A stretch of DNA of 64,000 bases. Origin: Nakamurella flavida (GTDB lineage: Bacteria > Actinomycetota > Actinomycetes > Mycobacteriales > Nakamurellaceae). This document shows, piece by piece, positions 7,720-16,399 of the stretch. Made by a program: the position numbers and the translations under genes. Within the stretch, counting starts at the first letter, position 1. Every line of letters starts with the position of its first letter. The DNA is taken from positions 2,441,501 to 2,505,500 of the forward strand of contig NZ_JAUSQV010000001.1 in the NCBI RefSeq assembly GCF_030811475.1, written 5' to 3'. The notes beneath the pieces were generated by a model, which saw nothing but the letters and a program-made list of their open reading frames with translations, searched no databases and was not told the DNA's origin.

Positions 7720-7937
7720 TTGGCCGGGGAACCCTCGGCGGTCGTGATGCGCAGGGAGCCGTTCAGCTTCCACACGGCGCGGGCGGCGTCGGCGCCGGTC
7801 TCCCGGGGCACCTCCACCGTCATGTCGACGAACTCGTAGTTGATGACGGCGCCCTTCCCGGTGAGGTAGGACCACATCTCCTTGCCCAGGTCGGCGAAGC
7901 TCGAGACGCTCTGCTGCTCCAGCGGTGTTTCAGCCAT
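7716..7937 (-). CDS. Small conserved-looking protein of unknown function
   Basis: 73 residues starting MAETPLEQQSVSSFADLGKE, from an ATG at 7937 with a good GAGAGGAA site upstream. It is acidic and soluble, with an N-terminal helix and then a beta-strand pattern (AVINYEFVDMTVEVPRETG, AVWKLNGSLRITTAEG). The stop overlaps the GTG of the next gene by 4 bp, so the two products are made together and may form a complex at the membrane. No function is recognised. The codon use looks native. Confidence 0.7.
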   Translation of the reverse strand: MAETPLEQQSVSSFADLGKEMWSYLTGKGAVINYEFVDMTVEVPRETGADAARAVWKLNGSLRITTAEGSPAK

Positions 7938-8142
7938 GGGGGTTCCTCTCGCTCGATCAGCCTGACGTCCAGGCCGCATCAGGTACGCCGCCCGTGACCC
8001 GCACGGATGCACGGTTCCGGTGGGCGTCGTGTGTCCGACATCCGGGGGTTCCCCGTCCGGACCGGTTCGACACCTCGGAGATCACGGCTCCGCCGCCCGG
8101 TTCCGTGCGGACCCGGGCGGCGGAGAGAACGGGGCGCGCCGG

Positions 8143-9815
8143 TCAGGACCCCGTGATCAGCACCGCCGCGGTGTACGCCCGGGTGGTGACGACTCCGTCA
8201 CCGGTACCGGTGATCCGCACGGTCAGGTACCGCCCGCTGTCCGCGTTCACCGGGGTGTAGCTGTCCCCGTCGGCCCCGCGGATCGCGGCCCCGTTGCGGA
8301 ACCACTGGTAGGCGATGCCGCTGGGGGTGGGCGTCCAACTGCCCGGCTGGACGGTCAACGGGCTGCCGACCGCAGGGGTCCCGGTGATGGTCGGGGCCGC
8401 GTCGACCACGAAGGCCCCCCGCACCCGGACCGGTGCGGACGCGGCCGAGGCCGGGCCCTGTCCGACCGCGTTCGTCGCCGCCACCACGAAGGTGTACGTC
8501 GCGCCGGGGGTGAGGCCCCCGACGACGCACGAGGTGCGTCCGGTGGCCACCGTGCACCCGACCCCGTCCACCGGGCCGTCGGCCGAGGTGGTCGTCACGG
8601 TGTACCGGGTGACGGTGCTGCCGCCGTCGGCGGCCGGTGCCGTCCACCGCACGGTGGCCTGCCGGTTCCCCGCCGTGGCGGTGACCGCGGTGGGCGCCCC
8701 GGCCACGGTCGCCGGAACGGCCACTCCGGCGGAGTCCGCGGACCGGGTGGTCACCCCGGCCGCCGATGCGGTCACCCGCACCGACAGGGTGGTGGCCTGG
8801 TCGGCGGGGGTCACCGTGTACCGGGCGGCGGTCGCCCCGGGGATCCGTCGACCGTCGCGCAGCCACTGGTGGGTCACCGACGTGGGCGCGGGGCTCCACA
8901 CCCCGTCGGTCGCCGACAGCTCCGAACCCACGGCGGGGCTGCCGGAGATCGCCGGCGCGGTGGTGACGGTGAACGTGCCCCGCACCTGGACCGGCGTCGA
9001 GGGCGCCGAGGCGGGTCCCTCACCGACGGCGTTCGTGGCGGTCACCGTGAACACGTAGCTCATCCCGGGGGTCAGACCGGTGACCACGCAGCGACGGGCG
9101 CCGCCGGCCACCGTGCAGCCCTGCCCGACCTCCGCACCGTCGGCCGTGGCCGTGCGGACGGTGTAGCCGGAGATGACACTGCCGCCGTTGCCGGGGGCCT
9201 TCCACGACACGGTGGCCTGCCCCTTGCCGGCCGTGGCGCGCACGGCGGTGGGCGCACCGGGTACACCGGCCCGGACGGTGACCGCCGCGCTCGTGGCAGA
9301 GGCGTCGGGGAGGCCGGGGGCGCTCACCGTCACCCGGACCGAGATCGACCGGTCCAGGTCGCCGCGGGCGACGGTGTAGGTCGAGCCGGTGGCACCGCGG
9401 ACGGCGACGCCGTCCCGCAGCCACTGGTGGGCGACGGACGTCGGGGTCGGTGACCAGGTCCCGTCGGCCGCGGTGAGGACCGAACCCGGCGCGGCCGTCC
9501 CGGTGATGGTGGGGTCGACCGTGCGGGTGAAGGTGACGGTGACCGCGGTCGGTGCCGACGCGGCCGAGGCCGGGCCGGTGCCACCGCTGTTGGTCGCGGT
9601 CACGGTGAAGGTGTACGTGCCCGCGGCCAGCCCGGTCACCTCGCAGGACAGGGCGGTGCTGGTGCAGGTCGATCCGTCGGAGGCGGTGACCGTGTACCCG
9701 GTGATCGTGGATCCGCCGTCGTCGGCCGGCGGCTGCCAGGCGACGGTGGCGGTCCCGTTGCCGGCCACGGCGGTGACCGCGGTCGGCGCGCCGGGCGCGG
9801 TGGCCTCCGCCTTGC
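8143..9815 (-). repeat. Three tandem FN3 + Ig-like modules (~185 codons each)
   Basis: The last third of the levanase gene encodes three repeats. Each starts with GAPTAV, holds TFTVTATN/VFTVTATN/TFVVAATN near its FN3 end, and then carries an Ig-like block with a QWLRDG or QWFRNG core. Boundaries are approximate. DNA identity between copies is moderate, so this is an old duplication. Confidence 0.85.
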
Positions 9816-12447
9816 GGAGCGGGGTGACGGTCAGGCTGTCCAGGCGGGCGGTGCCGCCCTCGGAGATCAGCGAGATGCCCGTGCTGGAAGCGTCGGGGAA
9901 GATCTGATCGGTCAGGGTCCGCTTGCCCTGCTGGGCCAGGACCTCCACCGAGGCCCGGTCCACGTACAGCTCCAGGTGCAGCTTGCCGTCCTGCAGGGTG
10001 ACGGGAGCGGACTCCACCGAGGAGAAGGCCGTGCTGAAACCCGTGTCGCCGGAGCGGGTCCGGTCGATGCTGAGCCGCCCGGTGTCGGTGTCGTAGACGA
10101 CCGGGGTCTGCTGCGACCCGTCGGCGGACCGGCGCACGCCCAGGCCGAAGGCCGTGGCCGTACCCGGGCTGAGGACGGCGTCGATCCTCAGGGTGGTGCC
10201 GTCGGCCTCGGCCGGCAGGACGGTCTCCCCGGCGGGGATGTCTGCCGGTCCGGCGGTGTACGCGACGGGCTCCTGCAGGCCGGCCACCTGGTCGACGACC
10301 TTCTGCACGAGCTGCGGTCGCCCGTCCACGGTCTCCAGGCTCAGTTCGCGCGGCAGGGCCATGGCGCTGCGCCACTGCCCGGTGGGGATCTGGTTGGCGT
10401 AGTCCCAGTTGTTCATCCAGGCGACCATGATCCGCTTGCCGTCGGGCGCGTTGTCGTAGGTGACACCGGCGTAGAAGTCCCGACCCCAGTCCAGCCAGTC
10501 GTAGGACTGCAGACGGGACGGTGCCGCCACGTCGGAGACCATGAACTGGTCGGCCAGGATGTGCCCCCACCCGCCGCGGTTGTTGTCGACGATGGTGATG
10601 TGGGCCTGCCGTCCGGCGAACTCGCGGACGTCCCAGGAGGTCCAGTCCAGGGTCTCGCTGTTGCCGCCGGTGGCGGTGCGGACCACCGCGCCGTCGACGA
10701 CCAGGTTGACGGTGGTCTCGTCACTGCGGACCTGGGCCGGGGTGTCGGCCAGGACGACGTGGTCGAGGGTGAGATGTCCCCAACCGCCGGTGGCGGTGTC
10801 CTCGATGCGCAGCTGGGCGCTGCGTCCCAGATAGGCCTCGAGGTCCAGGGACTTCCAGTTCAGCGAACCGGACTCCTGCCCCGCGGTGCTGGCCACGACG
10901 GCACCGTCGACGAGCACCTGCACCTGCAGGGTCTGCTCGCTCCCGGCCGGGCGGAAACCGCCGCCCACCAGCATGCTCAGGTACCGCTTGTCGACGGTGA
11001 ACGGCGCCGAGGTCAGGGTGCCGGTGTTGTCGTCGCCCCGGGGACCGCCCTCGAAGGTGTTGATGCGCTTGGCGCCCAGGAAGTTCTCCCCGCCCGCGGT
11101 GGCGGGGTTGCGCTCGGCGGTGAAGTCACCGGTCAGGGTCCAGCCGTCGTCGGTGACGGACTTCCCGTCCGGGTACTCGAATCCGTCGAAGAGCAGCTCG
11201 CTGCCGGCCGGCGGATCGTTGGTGAGCTGGGTGCCGTCGACGTGCGGGTGGTTCCCGCCGCCGACCAGGAAGTTGATGCGGTCGTCCTGGATCGTGATGT
11301 CCGGCGACCGCATGGAGCCCACCGGCCAGTCGCCGTCGTTGAACCCGTTGACCACTCCGGTGCCGGAGAACCCGGTGACCGGGGTCTGCCCCGGCAGTGC
11401 CGCGCCCGCGGGGGCGTCACCGAAGGGCCCGTTCTTCCAGTTCCCCGGTTCGTTGGCGACGGTCCAGCCGTCGTAGGTGCCCTGGTCGAATCCGGCGAGA
11501 GTGGTTCCGGGGGGCAGGGTGTCGGAGCCGACGGTGCTCTCGGAGGTGAAGGTGGTGCCGTCGAAGTCACCGACGAAGTACTGCCCGCCGGATCCACCAC
11601 CCACGGCGCCGGGGTTGATGTTGACGACCATGACCCACTTGATGTTCGTGGGGTCGCCGTCCACGGCCAGGGGGAACAGATCGGGGCACTCCCACTGTCC
11701 GCCGGTCGCGTTGGCGGGGCCGAAGGTGCTCAGCTGCGTCCAGTTCTTCAGGTCGGTCGACTTGTGCAGCAGCACCTGGTGATCGAGGGCCTCCACGGTG
11801 ACCACGACCCAGTACGACGTCTCCGGCGTCCCGCCGTCGTACCAGAACACGTGCGGATCCCGGAAGTTGTTGGAATCGCGGTCGAGCACCGGCCCCGGGT
11901 ACTTGACCCAGGTCTGTCCGGCGTCCGTGCTGTAGGCCAGCGACTGCGCCTGCTCGCCGGTTCGATAGGCGGTGGTGTACATCGCCACCAGGGGCGGGTT
12001 CTCGGCGGTGCCGAACCCGGAGGTGTTGTCGTGGTCGACGACGATGGAGCCGGAGAAGATGTCCGCGTCGGCGTCCTGGGGGATGGCCAGCGGCTGCTCG
12101 GTCCACCGGACCAGATCGGTGCTCGTGGCGTGGCCCCAGCTCATGTTGCCCCACGTCGTGCCGAACGGGTTGTACTGGTAGAAGAGGTGGTAGACGCCCT
12201 GGTAGTAGACGAGCCCGTTCGGGTCGTTCATCCAGTTCTTCTCGGGCGTGTAGTGGAAATCGGGCCGATAGGGCTCCGCCTCCTGCTCGGCCGGGGCGCT
12301 CACCGCCGGTGCGATCGTCACGGCGGATGCGATCCCGGCCGGAACGGCCGCCGCGGCGGGGCCCGCGAGGCCCATTCCCGTCATCGCCAGGGCGGCACAG
12401 AGCCCCGCCGCAACGGCGGGGCGCATTCTTGTTCTGCTCGTCGACAT
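8143..12447 (-). CDS. Secreted GH32 levanase/exo-fructanase with FN3 and Ig-like repeats
   Basis: 1434 residues. A Sec signal peptide covers ~1-34, then the GH32 five-bladed propeller. The hallmarks are WMNDPNG (nucleophile Asp75), FRDPHVF (~195-201) and ECPDLF (acid/base Glu253). GH32 enzymes hydrolyse beta-fructosyl bonds of levan, inulin or sucrose outside the cell. An insertion of about 250 residues splits the catalytic part and contains GGWGH twice, as if duplicated. The propeller then resumes and the GH32 beta-sandwich ends near LRKAEATAP. The C-terminal ~550 residues are three repeats, each an FN3 domain plus an Ig-like unit with HQWLRDG or YQWFRNG, probably wall or polymer spacers. 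There is no sortase motif. A LacI operator candidate lies 18 nt upstream. Confidence 0.92.
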   Translation of the reverse strand: MSTSRTRMRPAVAAGLCAALAMTGMGLAGPAAAAVPAGIASAVTIAPAVSAPAEQEAEPYRPDFHYTPEKNWMNDPNGLVYYQGVYHLFYQYNPFGTTWGNMSWGHATSTDLVRWTEQPLAIPQDADADIFSGSIVVDHDNTSGFGTAENPPLVAMYTTAYRTGEQAQSLAYSTDAGQTWVKYPGPVLDRDSNNFRDPHVFWYDGGTPETSYWVVVTVEALDHQVLLHKSTDLKNWTQLSTFGPANATGGQWECPDLFPLAVDGDPTNIKWVMVVNINPGAVGGGSGGQYFVGDFDGTTFTSESTVGSDTLPPGTTLAGFDQGTYDGWTVANEPGNWKNGPFGDAPAGAALPGQTPVTGFSGTGVVNGFNDGDWPVGSMRSPDITIQDDRINFLVGGGNHPHVDGTQLTNDPPAGSELLFDGFEYPDGKSVTDDGWTLTGDFTAERNPATAGGENFLGAKRINTFEGGPRGDDNTGTLTSAPFTVDKRYLSMLVGGGFRPAGSEQTLQVQVLVDGAVVASTAGQESGSLNWKSLDLEAYLGRSAQLRIEDTATGGWGHLTLDHVVLADTPAQVRSDETTVNLVVDGAVVRTATGGNSETLDWTSWDVREFAGRQAHITIVDNNRGGWGHILADQFMVSDVAAPSRLQSYDWLDWGRDFYAGVTYDNAPDGKRIMVAWMNNWDYANQIPTGQWRSAMALPRELSLETVDGRPQLVQKVVDQVAGLQEPVAYTAGPADIPAGETVLPAEADGTTLRIDAVLSPGTATAFGLGVRRSADGSQQTPVVYDTDTGRLSIDRTRSGDTGFSTAFSSVESAPVTLQDGKLHLELYVDRASVEVLAQQGKRTLTDQIFPDASSTGISLISEGGTARLDSLTVTPLRKAEATAPGAPTAVTAVAGNGTATVAWQPPADDGGSTITGYTVTASDGSTCTSTALSCEVTGLAAGTYTFTVTATNSGGTGPASAASAPTAVTVTFTRTVDPTITGTAAPGSVLTAADGTWSPTPTSVAHQWLRDGVAVRGATGSTYTVARGDLDRSISVRVTVSAPGLPDASATSAAVTVRAGVPGAPTAVRATAGKGQATVSWKAPGNGGSVISGYTVRTATADGAEVGQGCTVAGGARRCVVTGLTPGMSYVFTVTATNAVGEGPASAPSTPVQVRGTFTVTTAPAISGSPAVGSELSATDGVWSPAPTSVTHQWLRDGRRIPGATAARYTVTPADQATTLSVRVTASAAGVTTRSADSAGVAVPATVAGAPTAVTATAGNRQATVRWTAPAADGGSTVTRYTVTTTSADGPVDGVGCTVATGRTSCVVGGLTPGATYTFVVAATNAVGQGPASAASAPVRVRGAFVVDAAPTITGTPAVGSPLTVQPGSWTPTPSGIAYQWFRNGAAIRGADGDSYTPVNADSGRYLTVRITGTGDGVVTTRAYTAAVLITGS

Positions 12448-12761
12448 ACGTGGGGCCCTTCGTGAGACACCGGTGTCTGGGGTGGGTCAGGGCAGATCCT
12501 ACGGCCGGGGTGTGATGTGGGCAATACCCACCGATGCGCTCTGATCTGCATGAACGTTGAAACTCATCCGCGCCGGGTTGTCATTCTCCGACCGGCGGTG
12601 ATCCACGGGGCACGCTGCGACGGCCTGCGCCCGACAACGGATTTCACCGACCGGGGCCCTGGGAGGCAGCCGTGACCAGCACGAGAACGGAATTTCTCCG
12701 TCTCACTTCCAGGAATTGATTGTCAGGACATCTTGGCAAAACGTCGACAATCGATGATCAA
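12448..12761. other. Levanase promoter region between lacI stop and levanase start
   Basis: No gene is seen in these 314 bases, which are noticeably richer in A+T than their surroundings. They hold the operator candidate at 12465-12478 and a GTGGG/CCCAC inverted repeat (12517-12531). Just after the lacI stop lie two weak hairpins (GATTGTC/GACAATC at 12718-12752, and an 8-bp stem with one bulge at 12683-12704) that could end the lacI transcript. A GAAGGGG stretch precedes the levanase ATG. No clear -35/-10 pair could be fixed. Confidence 0.5.
12465..12478. promoter_or_regulatory. Candidate LacI operator in the levanase leader
   Basis: AGACACCGGTGTCT is a perfect 14-bp palindrome with the central CG usual for LacI-family sites. 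It lies 17 nt upstream of the levanase ATG, where bound repressor would block transcription. The lacI gene immediately upstream is the likely binder. Confidence 0.65.
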
Positions 12762-13796
12762 TCAGGGGGTCGTCGAAACCGGCAATTCGCCCGAGCCCCG
12801 GACGAGAAGGCGGCTGGGAACGGAGAAGACCTGCGGGGCGGAACGGTCGCCGTGGATCCGGGCGAGCAGACGTTCGGCGGCGGTGCGGCCCAACATCCGG
12901 GTGTCCTGGGCGACCACGGTGACTCCGGGCTCGAGGGCCTCGGCGAACGGGATGTCGTCGAACCCGACCTGGGCGACCTCGCGATGGCGACCGGCGGCGT
13001 GCAGTGCGCCCACCGCGCCGATCGTCACCAGGTTCTGACTGGTGAACAGGGCGTCGACCCCAACGCCGTCCGGCCCGGCCAGCAGATCCGCAGCGGCGCG
13101 GTGGGCCTCCTGGACCGACCGCAGTCCGTGGCGGACCAGGGCGGGGTCGACCGGGAGACCCTGACCGGCCAGGGCGTCCACATATCCGCGGAACCGCTCG
13201 GCGGCCGTGGGGATCGCGGGATCGTCGCCCAGATAGGCGATCCGGCGCCGGCCGTGGCGCACGAGGTGTTCCACCCCCCGACGCGCCCCCACCCGGTTGT
13301 CGGACACCACCGCATCGGCGACGAGGGGCTGCGGGAGCCGGTCGAGGAAGACCACGCACGTCCCGCGCAGCTGTTCGGCCACGAGGTACCGCTGGTCCCG
13401 GGAGGCCGGGACGACGATCAACCCGTCGACCCGGCGGTCGATGAGCCGGCGGGTCAGCTCCTCCTCGCGGGACGGCTGCTCGTCCAGGCTGGCGGCCAGG
13501 AGCAGGATGCCGGCGGCCTCGAGCTCGTCCTCGATGGCCCGCAGCGTGGCCGCGGAGAACGGGTTGCCGATGTCCTCCAGCAACAGGCCGACGGTGTTGG
13601 TCCGGCCGCTGCGCAGGTTGGCCGCGAGGTTGGGCCGGTACGCGAGCTCGGCGGCGGCGGCCCGGACCCGTGCCGCGAGGACGGGGTCCACGCTCGGCAC
13701 GCCGTTCATCACCCGGGACACGGTCTTCAGGGCCACCCCGGCCAGCGCGGCGACGTCCCGCATGGTGGGTCGGGCCGCATCGGCGCCGGTCGGCAT
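12762..13796 (-). CDS. LacI-family repressor of the levanase gene
   Basis: 344 residues. The N-terminal HTH TMRDVAALAGVALKTVSRVMNG is followed by the hinge region and a periplasmic-binding-like sensor domain (VGLLLEDIGNPFSAATL to VGFDDIPFAEALEPG). The ATG at 13796 is chosen because it gives the standard ~10 residues before the HTH; a GTG three codons earlier is possible, and the open frame to 13904 is not needed. It lies directly upstream of the levanase on the same strand, 314 bp away. Control by fructose or a fructooligosaccharide is an inference from context. Confidence 0.9.
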   Translation of the reverse strand: MPTGADAARPTMRDVAALAGVALKTVSRVMNGVPSVDPVLAARVRAAAAELAYRPNLAANLRSGRTNTVGLLLEDIGNPFSAATLRAIEDELEAAGILLLAASLDEQPSREEELTRRLIDRRVDGLIVVPASRDQRYLVAEQLRGTCVVFLDRLPQPLVADAVVSDNRVGARRGVEHLVRHGRRRIAYLGDDPAIPTAAERFRGYVDALAGQGLPVDPALVRHGLRSVQEAHRAAADLLAGPDGVGVDALFTSQNLVTIGAVGALHAAGRHREVAQVGFDDIPFAEALEPGVTVVAQDTRMLGRTAAERLLARIHGDRSAPQVFSVPSRLLVRGSGELPVSTTP

Positions 13797-13942
13797 TTCG
13801 CCCACTGCCTCTACCCCCAGATGACTGCCGACCCGTTCGTCCCGGCGCACCCGTCGGGGCCGCACCGGTGCAGTGCACCACGTGGCGCGATGGGCCGGTG
13901 TCAACCGGGCGCGGTTCCCCGGGACGTCCCGGCCGCCCGCGC

Positions 13943-13948
13943 TACCGT
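13943..13948 (+). promoter_or_regulatory. -10 element of an apparently leaderless gene
   Basis: TACCGT (TANNNT) ends 6 nt before the ATG at 13955, and no Shine-Dalgarno separates them. Transcription would start at or next to the start codon, as in leaderless actinobacterial mRNAs. Confidence 0.55.
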
Positions 13949-13954
13949 GCGGAC

Positions 13955-14197
13955 ATGCCCGGCCCCGTCGCGTTCCTGCTGGAGGTGTCGGTCGGTACCC
14001 GGGTGGTGATCCGCACCCGCATCCCCGGCGGGTTCACCGACACCCTCGGGTACGTGCGGTCCCGTTCGGTCGACCGGGTCGTGGTGGACACCCGGACCGG
14101 TGACCGCGAGGTGGTGCTGGCCCACGTGGTCGCGGCCAAGGCCGTCCCCGAGCCCCCACCCCGCCGCGCCCCGCGCACCCGACCTGAACTGCGGTGA
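13955..14197 (+). CDS. Stand-alone SH3-like domain related to the N-terminus of Rv0428c-type GNAT proteins
   Basis: 80 residues. Beta-strand pattern VGTRVVIRTRIPGGFTD, LGYVRSRSVDRVVVDTR and DREVVLAHVVAAKAVPEPPPR, with a basic Pro/Arg tail. The strand order and the closing VVAAKAVP resemble the small N-terminal barrel of actinobacterial Rv0428c-like acetyltransferases, but no acetyltransferase domain follows: the stop comes at 14197 and the next gene is a HAD phosphatase. It may act in trans or be a remnant. The relationship is from my recall of the family pattern and is moderately certain. Confidence 0.65.
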   Translation: MPGPVAFLLEVSVGTRVVIRTRIPGGFTDTLGYVRSRSVDRVVVDTRTGDREVVLAHVVAAKAVPEPPPRRAPRTRPELR

Positions 14198-14351
14198 TCG
14201 CGCCGATGGACGGCGGATGGCGCACCCCGGAGCTGCCGTCAGCCCGTCGTGGGATCCCTCACCCCGTCCGGTGGACTCCCGGTGACGCAGCGGCCCCCCG
14301 TGTTAGGTTTCGGCGGATTCTGATGGGTGGATGACGGGTAGGGGACGCGCT

Positions 14352-15122
14352 GTGACACACGCTCTGAAGACCGAACTGGCCCTGGTGGCCTTCGATCTCG
14401 ACGACACGCTGGCTCCGTCGAAGTCCCCCGTGGACCCCGAGATGGCCGCCCTGCTGGGCGAGCTGCTCGAGTACGTCCAGGTCTGCATCATCTCCGGCGG
14501 CCGTTTCGAGCAGTTCGAGATGCAGGTGCTCACCAGCCTCGACTCCGGCCCCGCCCTGGACCGGCTGCACCTCATGCCGACCTGCGGCACGCAGTACTAC
14601 CTGTGGTCCGGCGACCACTGGGACCGGCAGTACTCCGAGGAGCTGTCCGAGGACGAGAAGCAGCGCGTCCTGGAGGTTCTCACCGCCGGCGCCAAGGAAC
14701 TCGGCCTGTGGGAGGAGCAGACCTGGGGCCCGATCCTGGAGGACCGCGGCAGCCAGATCACCTTCTCCGCCCTGGGCCAGCAGGCCCCGGTGGACGCCAA
14801 GCACGCGTGGGACCGGGACGGGTCCAAGAAGGAGAGCCTGCGCGCCTACGCCGCTCCCCTGCTCCCCGAGCTCGAGGTCCGTGGCGGCGGCTCCACCTCG
14901 ATCGACGTCACCCGCAAGGGCGTCGACAAGGCCTACGGCATGCGCAAGCTGATGGATCAGCTCCAGCTCACCGCCGATCAGCTGCTGTTCGTCGGTGACC
15001 GGCTCGATCCGGGCGGCAACGACTTCCCGGTGAAGTCGCTGGGCATCCGCACGGTGGCCATCGAGCGCTGGCAGGAGACCGCGGTCTTCATCCGCGGTCT
15101 CATCGCCACCCTCAAGGGCTGA
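14352..15122 (+). CDS. HAD-superfamily (type IIB, phosphomannomutase-like) phosphatase
   Basis: About 256 residues. Motif I is FDLDDTLAPSKSPVD (nucleophile and acid Asp pair), motif II CIISGGRF (Ser/Gly region), motif III the conserved Lys near KGVDKAYGMRKLM, and motif IV FVGDRLDPGGND. The C2B-type cap lies between them. This arrangement is close to eukaryotic-type phosphomannomutases and sucrose-phosphatase-like HADs, so the substrate is likely a sugar phosphate. The GTG at 14352 has AGGGG a few bases upstream and matches family N-termini; the ATG at 14331 is the alternative. It stands alone and converges on the dipeptidase gene. Confidence 0.85.
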   Translation: MTHALKTELALVAFDLDDTLAPSKSPVDPEMAALLGELLEYVQVCIISGGRFEQFEMQVLTSLDSGPALDRLHLMPTCGTQYYLWSGDHWDRQYSEELSEDEKQRVLEVLTAGAKELGLWEEQTWGPILEDRGSQITFSALGQQAPVDAKHAWDRDGSKKESLRAYAAPLLPELEVRGGGSTSIDVTRKGVDKAYGMRKLMDQLQLTADQLLFVGDRLDPGGNDFPVKSLGIRTVAIERWQETAVFIRGLIATLKG

Positions 15123-15125
15123 GCC

Positions 15126-16313
15126 TCAGGCCGGCGCACCCGGCCACACGATCTCCTCGGCGACGTCCTCGGCCGCCCGCAGGACCCGGAGCACGTTCCC
15201 GGACCCCACCGCGGCCAGATCGGCGTCCGACCACCCCCGACGGCTCAGTTCGGCCAGCAGCGCCGGGTAGGTGCTGACGTCCTGCAGCCCGTCGGGCAGC
15301 GCGTCGACGCCGTCGAAGTCGCCGCCCAGCCCGAGGTGGTCGACGCCGATGCGTTCGCGCGCGTGGTCGAGGTGGTCGGCGACGTCGGCCAGGGTCGCGC
15401 GTGGTGACGGGTGTTGCGCCAACCATTCCTGCAGGCGCGGATCCTGCGACGCCGGGATCTCGACGGGCACGTCGGTGGGCTCCTCCCCGGGGTGCGGGGC
15501 ACGGTGCCACTCGCTCAGGGCCCGGGGCAGGTCGAGCCGCTCCCGTTCGGCCTTGAGGTCGAGCTCCCATTCCCGCACCCGCTCGGAGACGAACGCGGGC
15601 ACGAAGGTCACCTGCAGCACCCCGCCGTTGCCGGCCAGCAGGTCGAGCACGTCGTCGGCCGGGTTCCGGACGTGATCGCAGACGGCCCGGCAGGACGAGT
15701 GCGAGAAGATCACCGGTGCCCGGCTGGCGGCCAGCGCGTCCTTCTGCGTGGTCGCCGCGGTGTGGCTGAGATCGACGAGCACCCCGATCCGGTTCATCTC
15801 CGCCACGATGGCCCGGCCCACGTCGGTCAGCCCGCCGGCGGCGGCGAGATCGGTGGCCGAGTCCGCCCAGGGGGTGTTGTCGTTGTGGGTCAGCGTCACG
15901 TACCGGACGCCGAGGCGGGCCATCATCCGCAGCACCCCGAGCGATCCGGTTAGGCTGTGGCCGCCCTCGATGCCCAGGAGCGACGCGATGCGCCCGGACG
16001 CGCGCGCGGCCAGCACCTCGTCGGCCGTCCAGGCTGCGGCCAACGTGCCCGGGTAGGCGGAGATCATCCGGTGCACGATGTCGATCTGCTGCAGGGTGGC
16101 CACCACCGCTTCGGGCTCGGGCAGCGCGGAGGTGACGTACACCGACCAGAACTGCCCGCCGACCTGCCCGGCCCGCAGCCGTGCCAGATCGGTGTGCAGG
16201 GCGGGGCGTGGCCCGTCCAGACCGAGCACGGACGATCCCGAACCGGCCCGCAGCGCCATGGGCAGGTCGTTGTGCCCGTCCAGGATCCACACGTCGGAGG
16301 CCGATCCGGTCAT
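15126..16313 (-). CDS. Membrane dipeptidase-like M19 metallopeptidase
   Basis: 395 residues with an amidohydrolase-type TIM barrel of family M19 (renal dipeptidase). Metal-binding motifs are DGHNDLP at the N-terminus, GIEGGHS (bridging Glu), DLSHTA and FSHSSCRAVCDH; GGDFDGVDALP near the C-terminus completes the active site. These enzymes hydrolyse dipeptides, including those with a D-residue, using two zinc ions. No signal peptide is seen, so it should be cytoplasmic. The ATG at 16313 has GGGACGAG just before it; the open frame extends to 16583 but without family similarity. Confidence 0.92.
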   Translation of the reverse strand: MTGSASDVWILDGHNDLPMALRAGSGSSVLGLDGPRPALHTDLARLRAGQVGGQFWSVYVTSALPEPEAVVATLQQIDIVHRMISAYPGTLAAAWTADEVLAARASGRIASLLGIEGGHSLTGSLGVLRMMARLGVRYVTLTHNDNTPWADSATDLAAAGGLTDVGRAIVAEMNRIGVLVDLSHTAATTQKDALAASRAPVIFSHSSCRAVCDHVRNPADDVLDLLAGNGGVLQVTFVPAFVSERVREWELDLKAERERLDLPRALSEWHRAPHPGEEPTDVPVEIPASQDPRLQEWLAQHPSPRATLADVADHLDHARERIGVDHLGLGGDFDGVDALPDGLQDVSTYPALLAELSRRGWSDADLAAVGSGNVLRVLRAAEDVAEEIVWPGAPA

Positions 16314-16399
16314 CTCGTCCCGCTCTCGCCGCAGCTCCGCCGCCGCTCGACGGGTCGCGGTGACTGTACCGAGACGTTCCGGGACACCCGGCCCCGCGC

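Noticed and set aside
9976-12465. An 829-codon open frame antisense to the levanase, and similar long open frames opposite most genes
   Set aside because: High G+C leaves few stops in any frame. These translations are low-complexity (G, R, H, V, D) with no domain pattern, while the opposite strand encodes clear enzymes.
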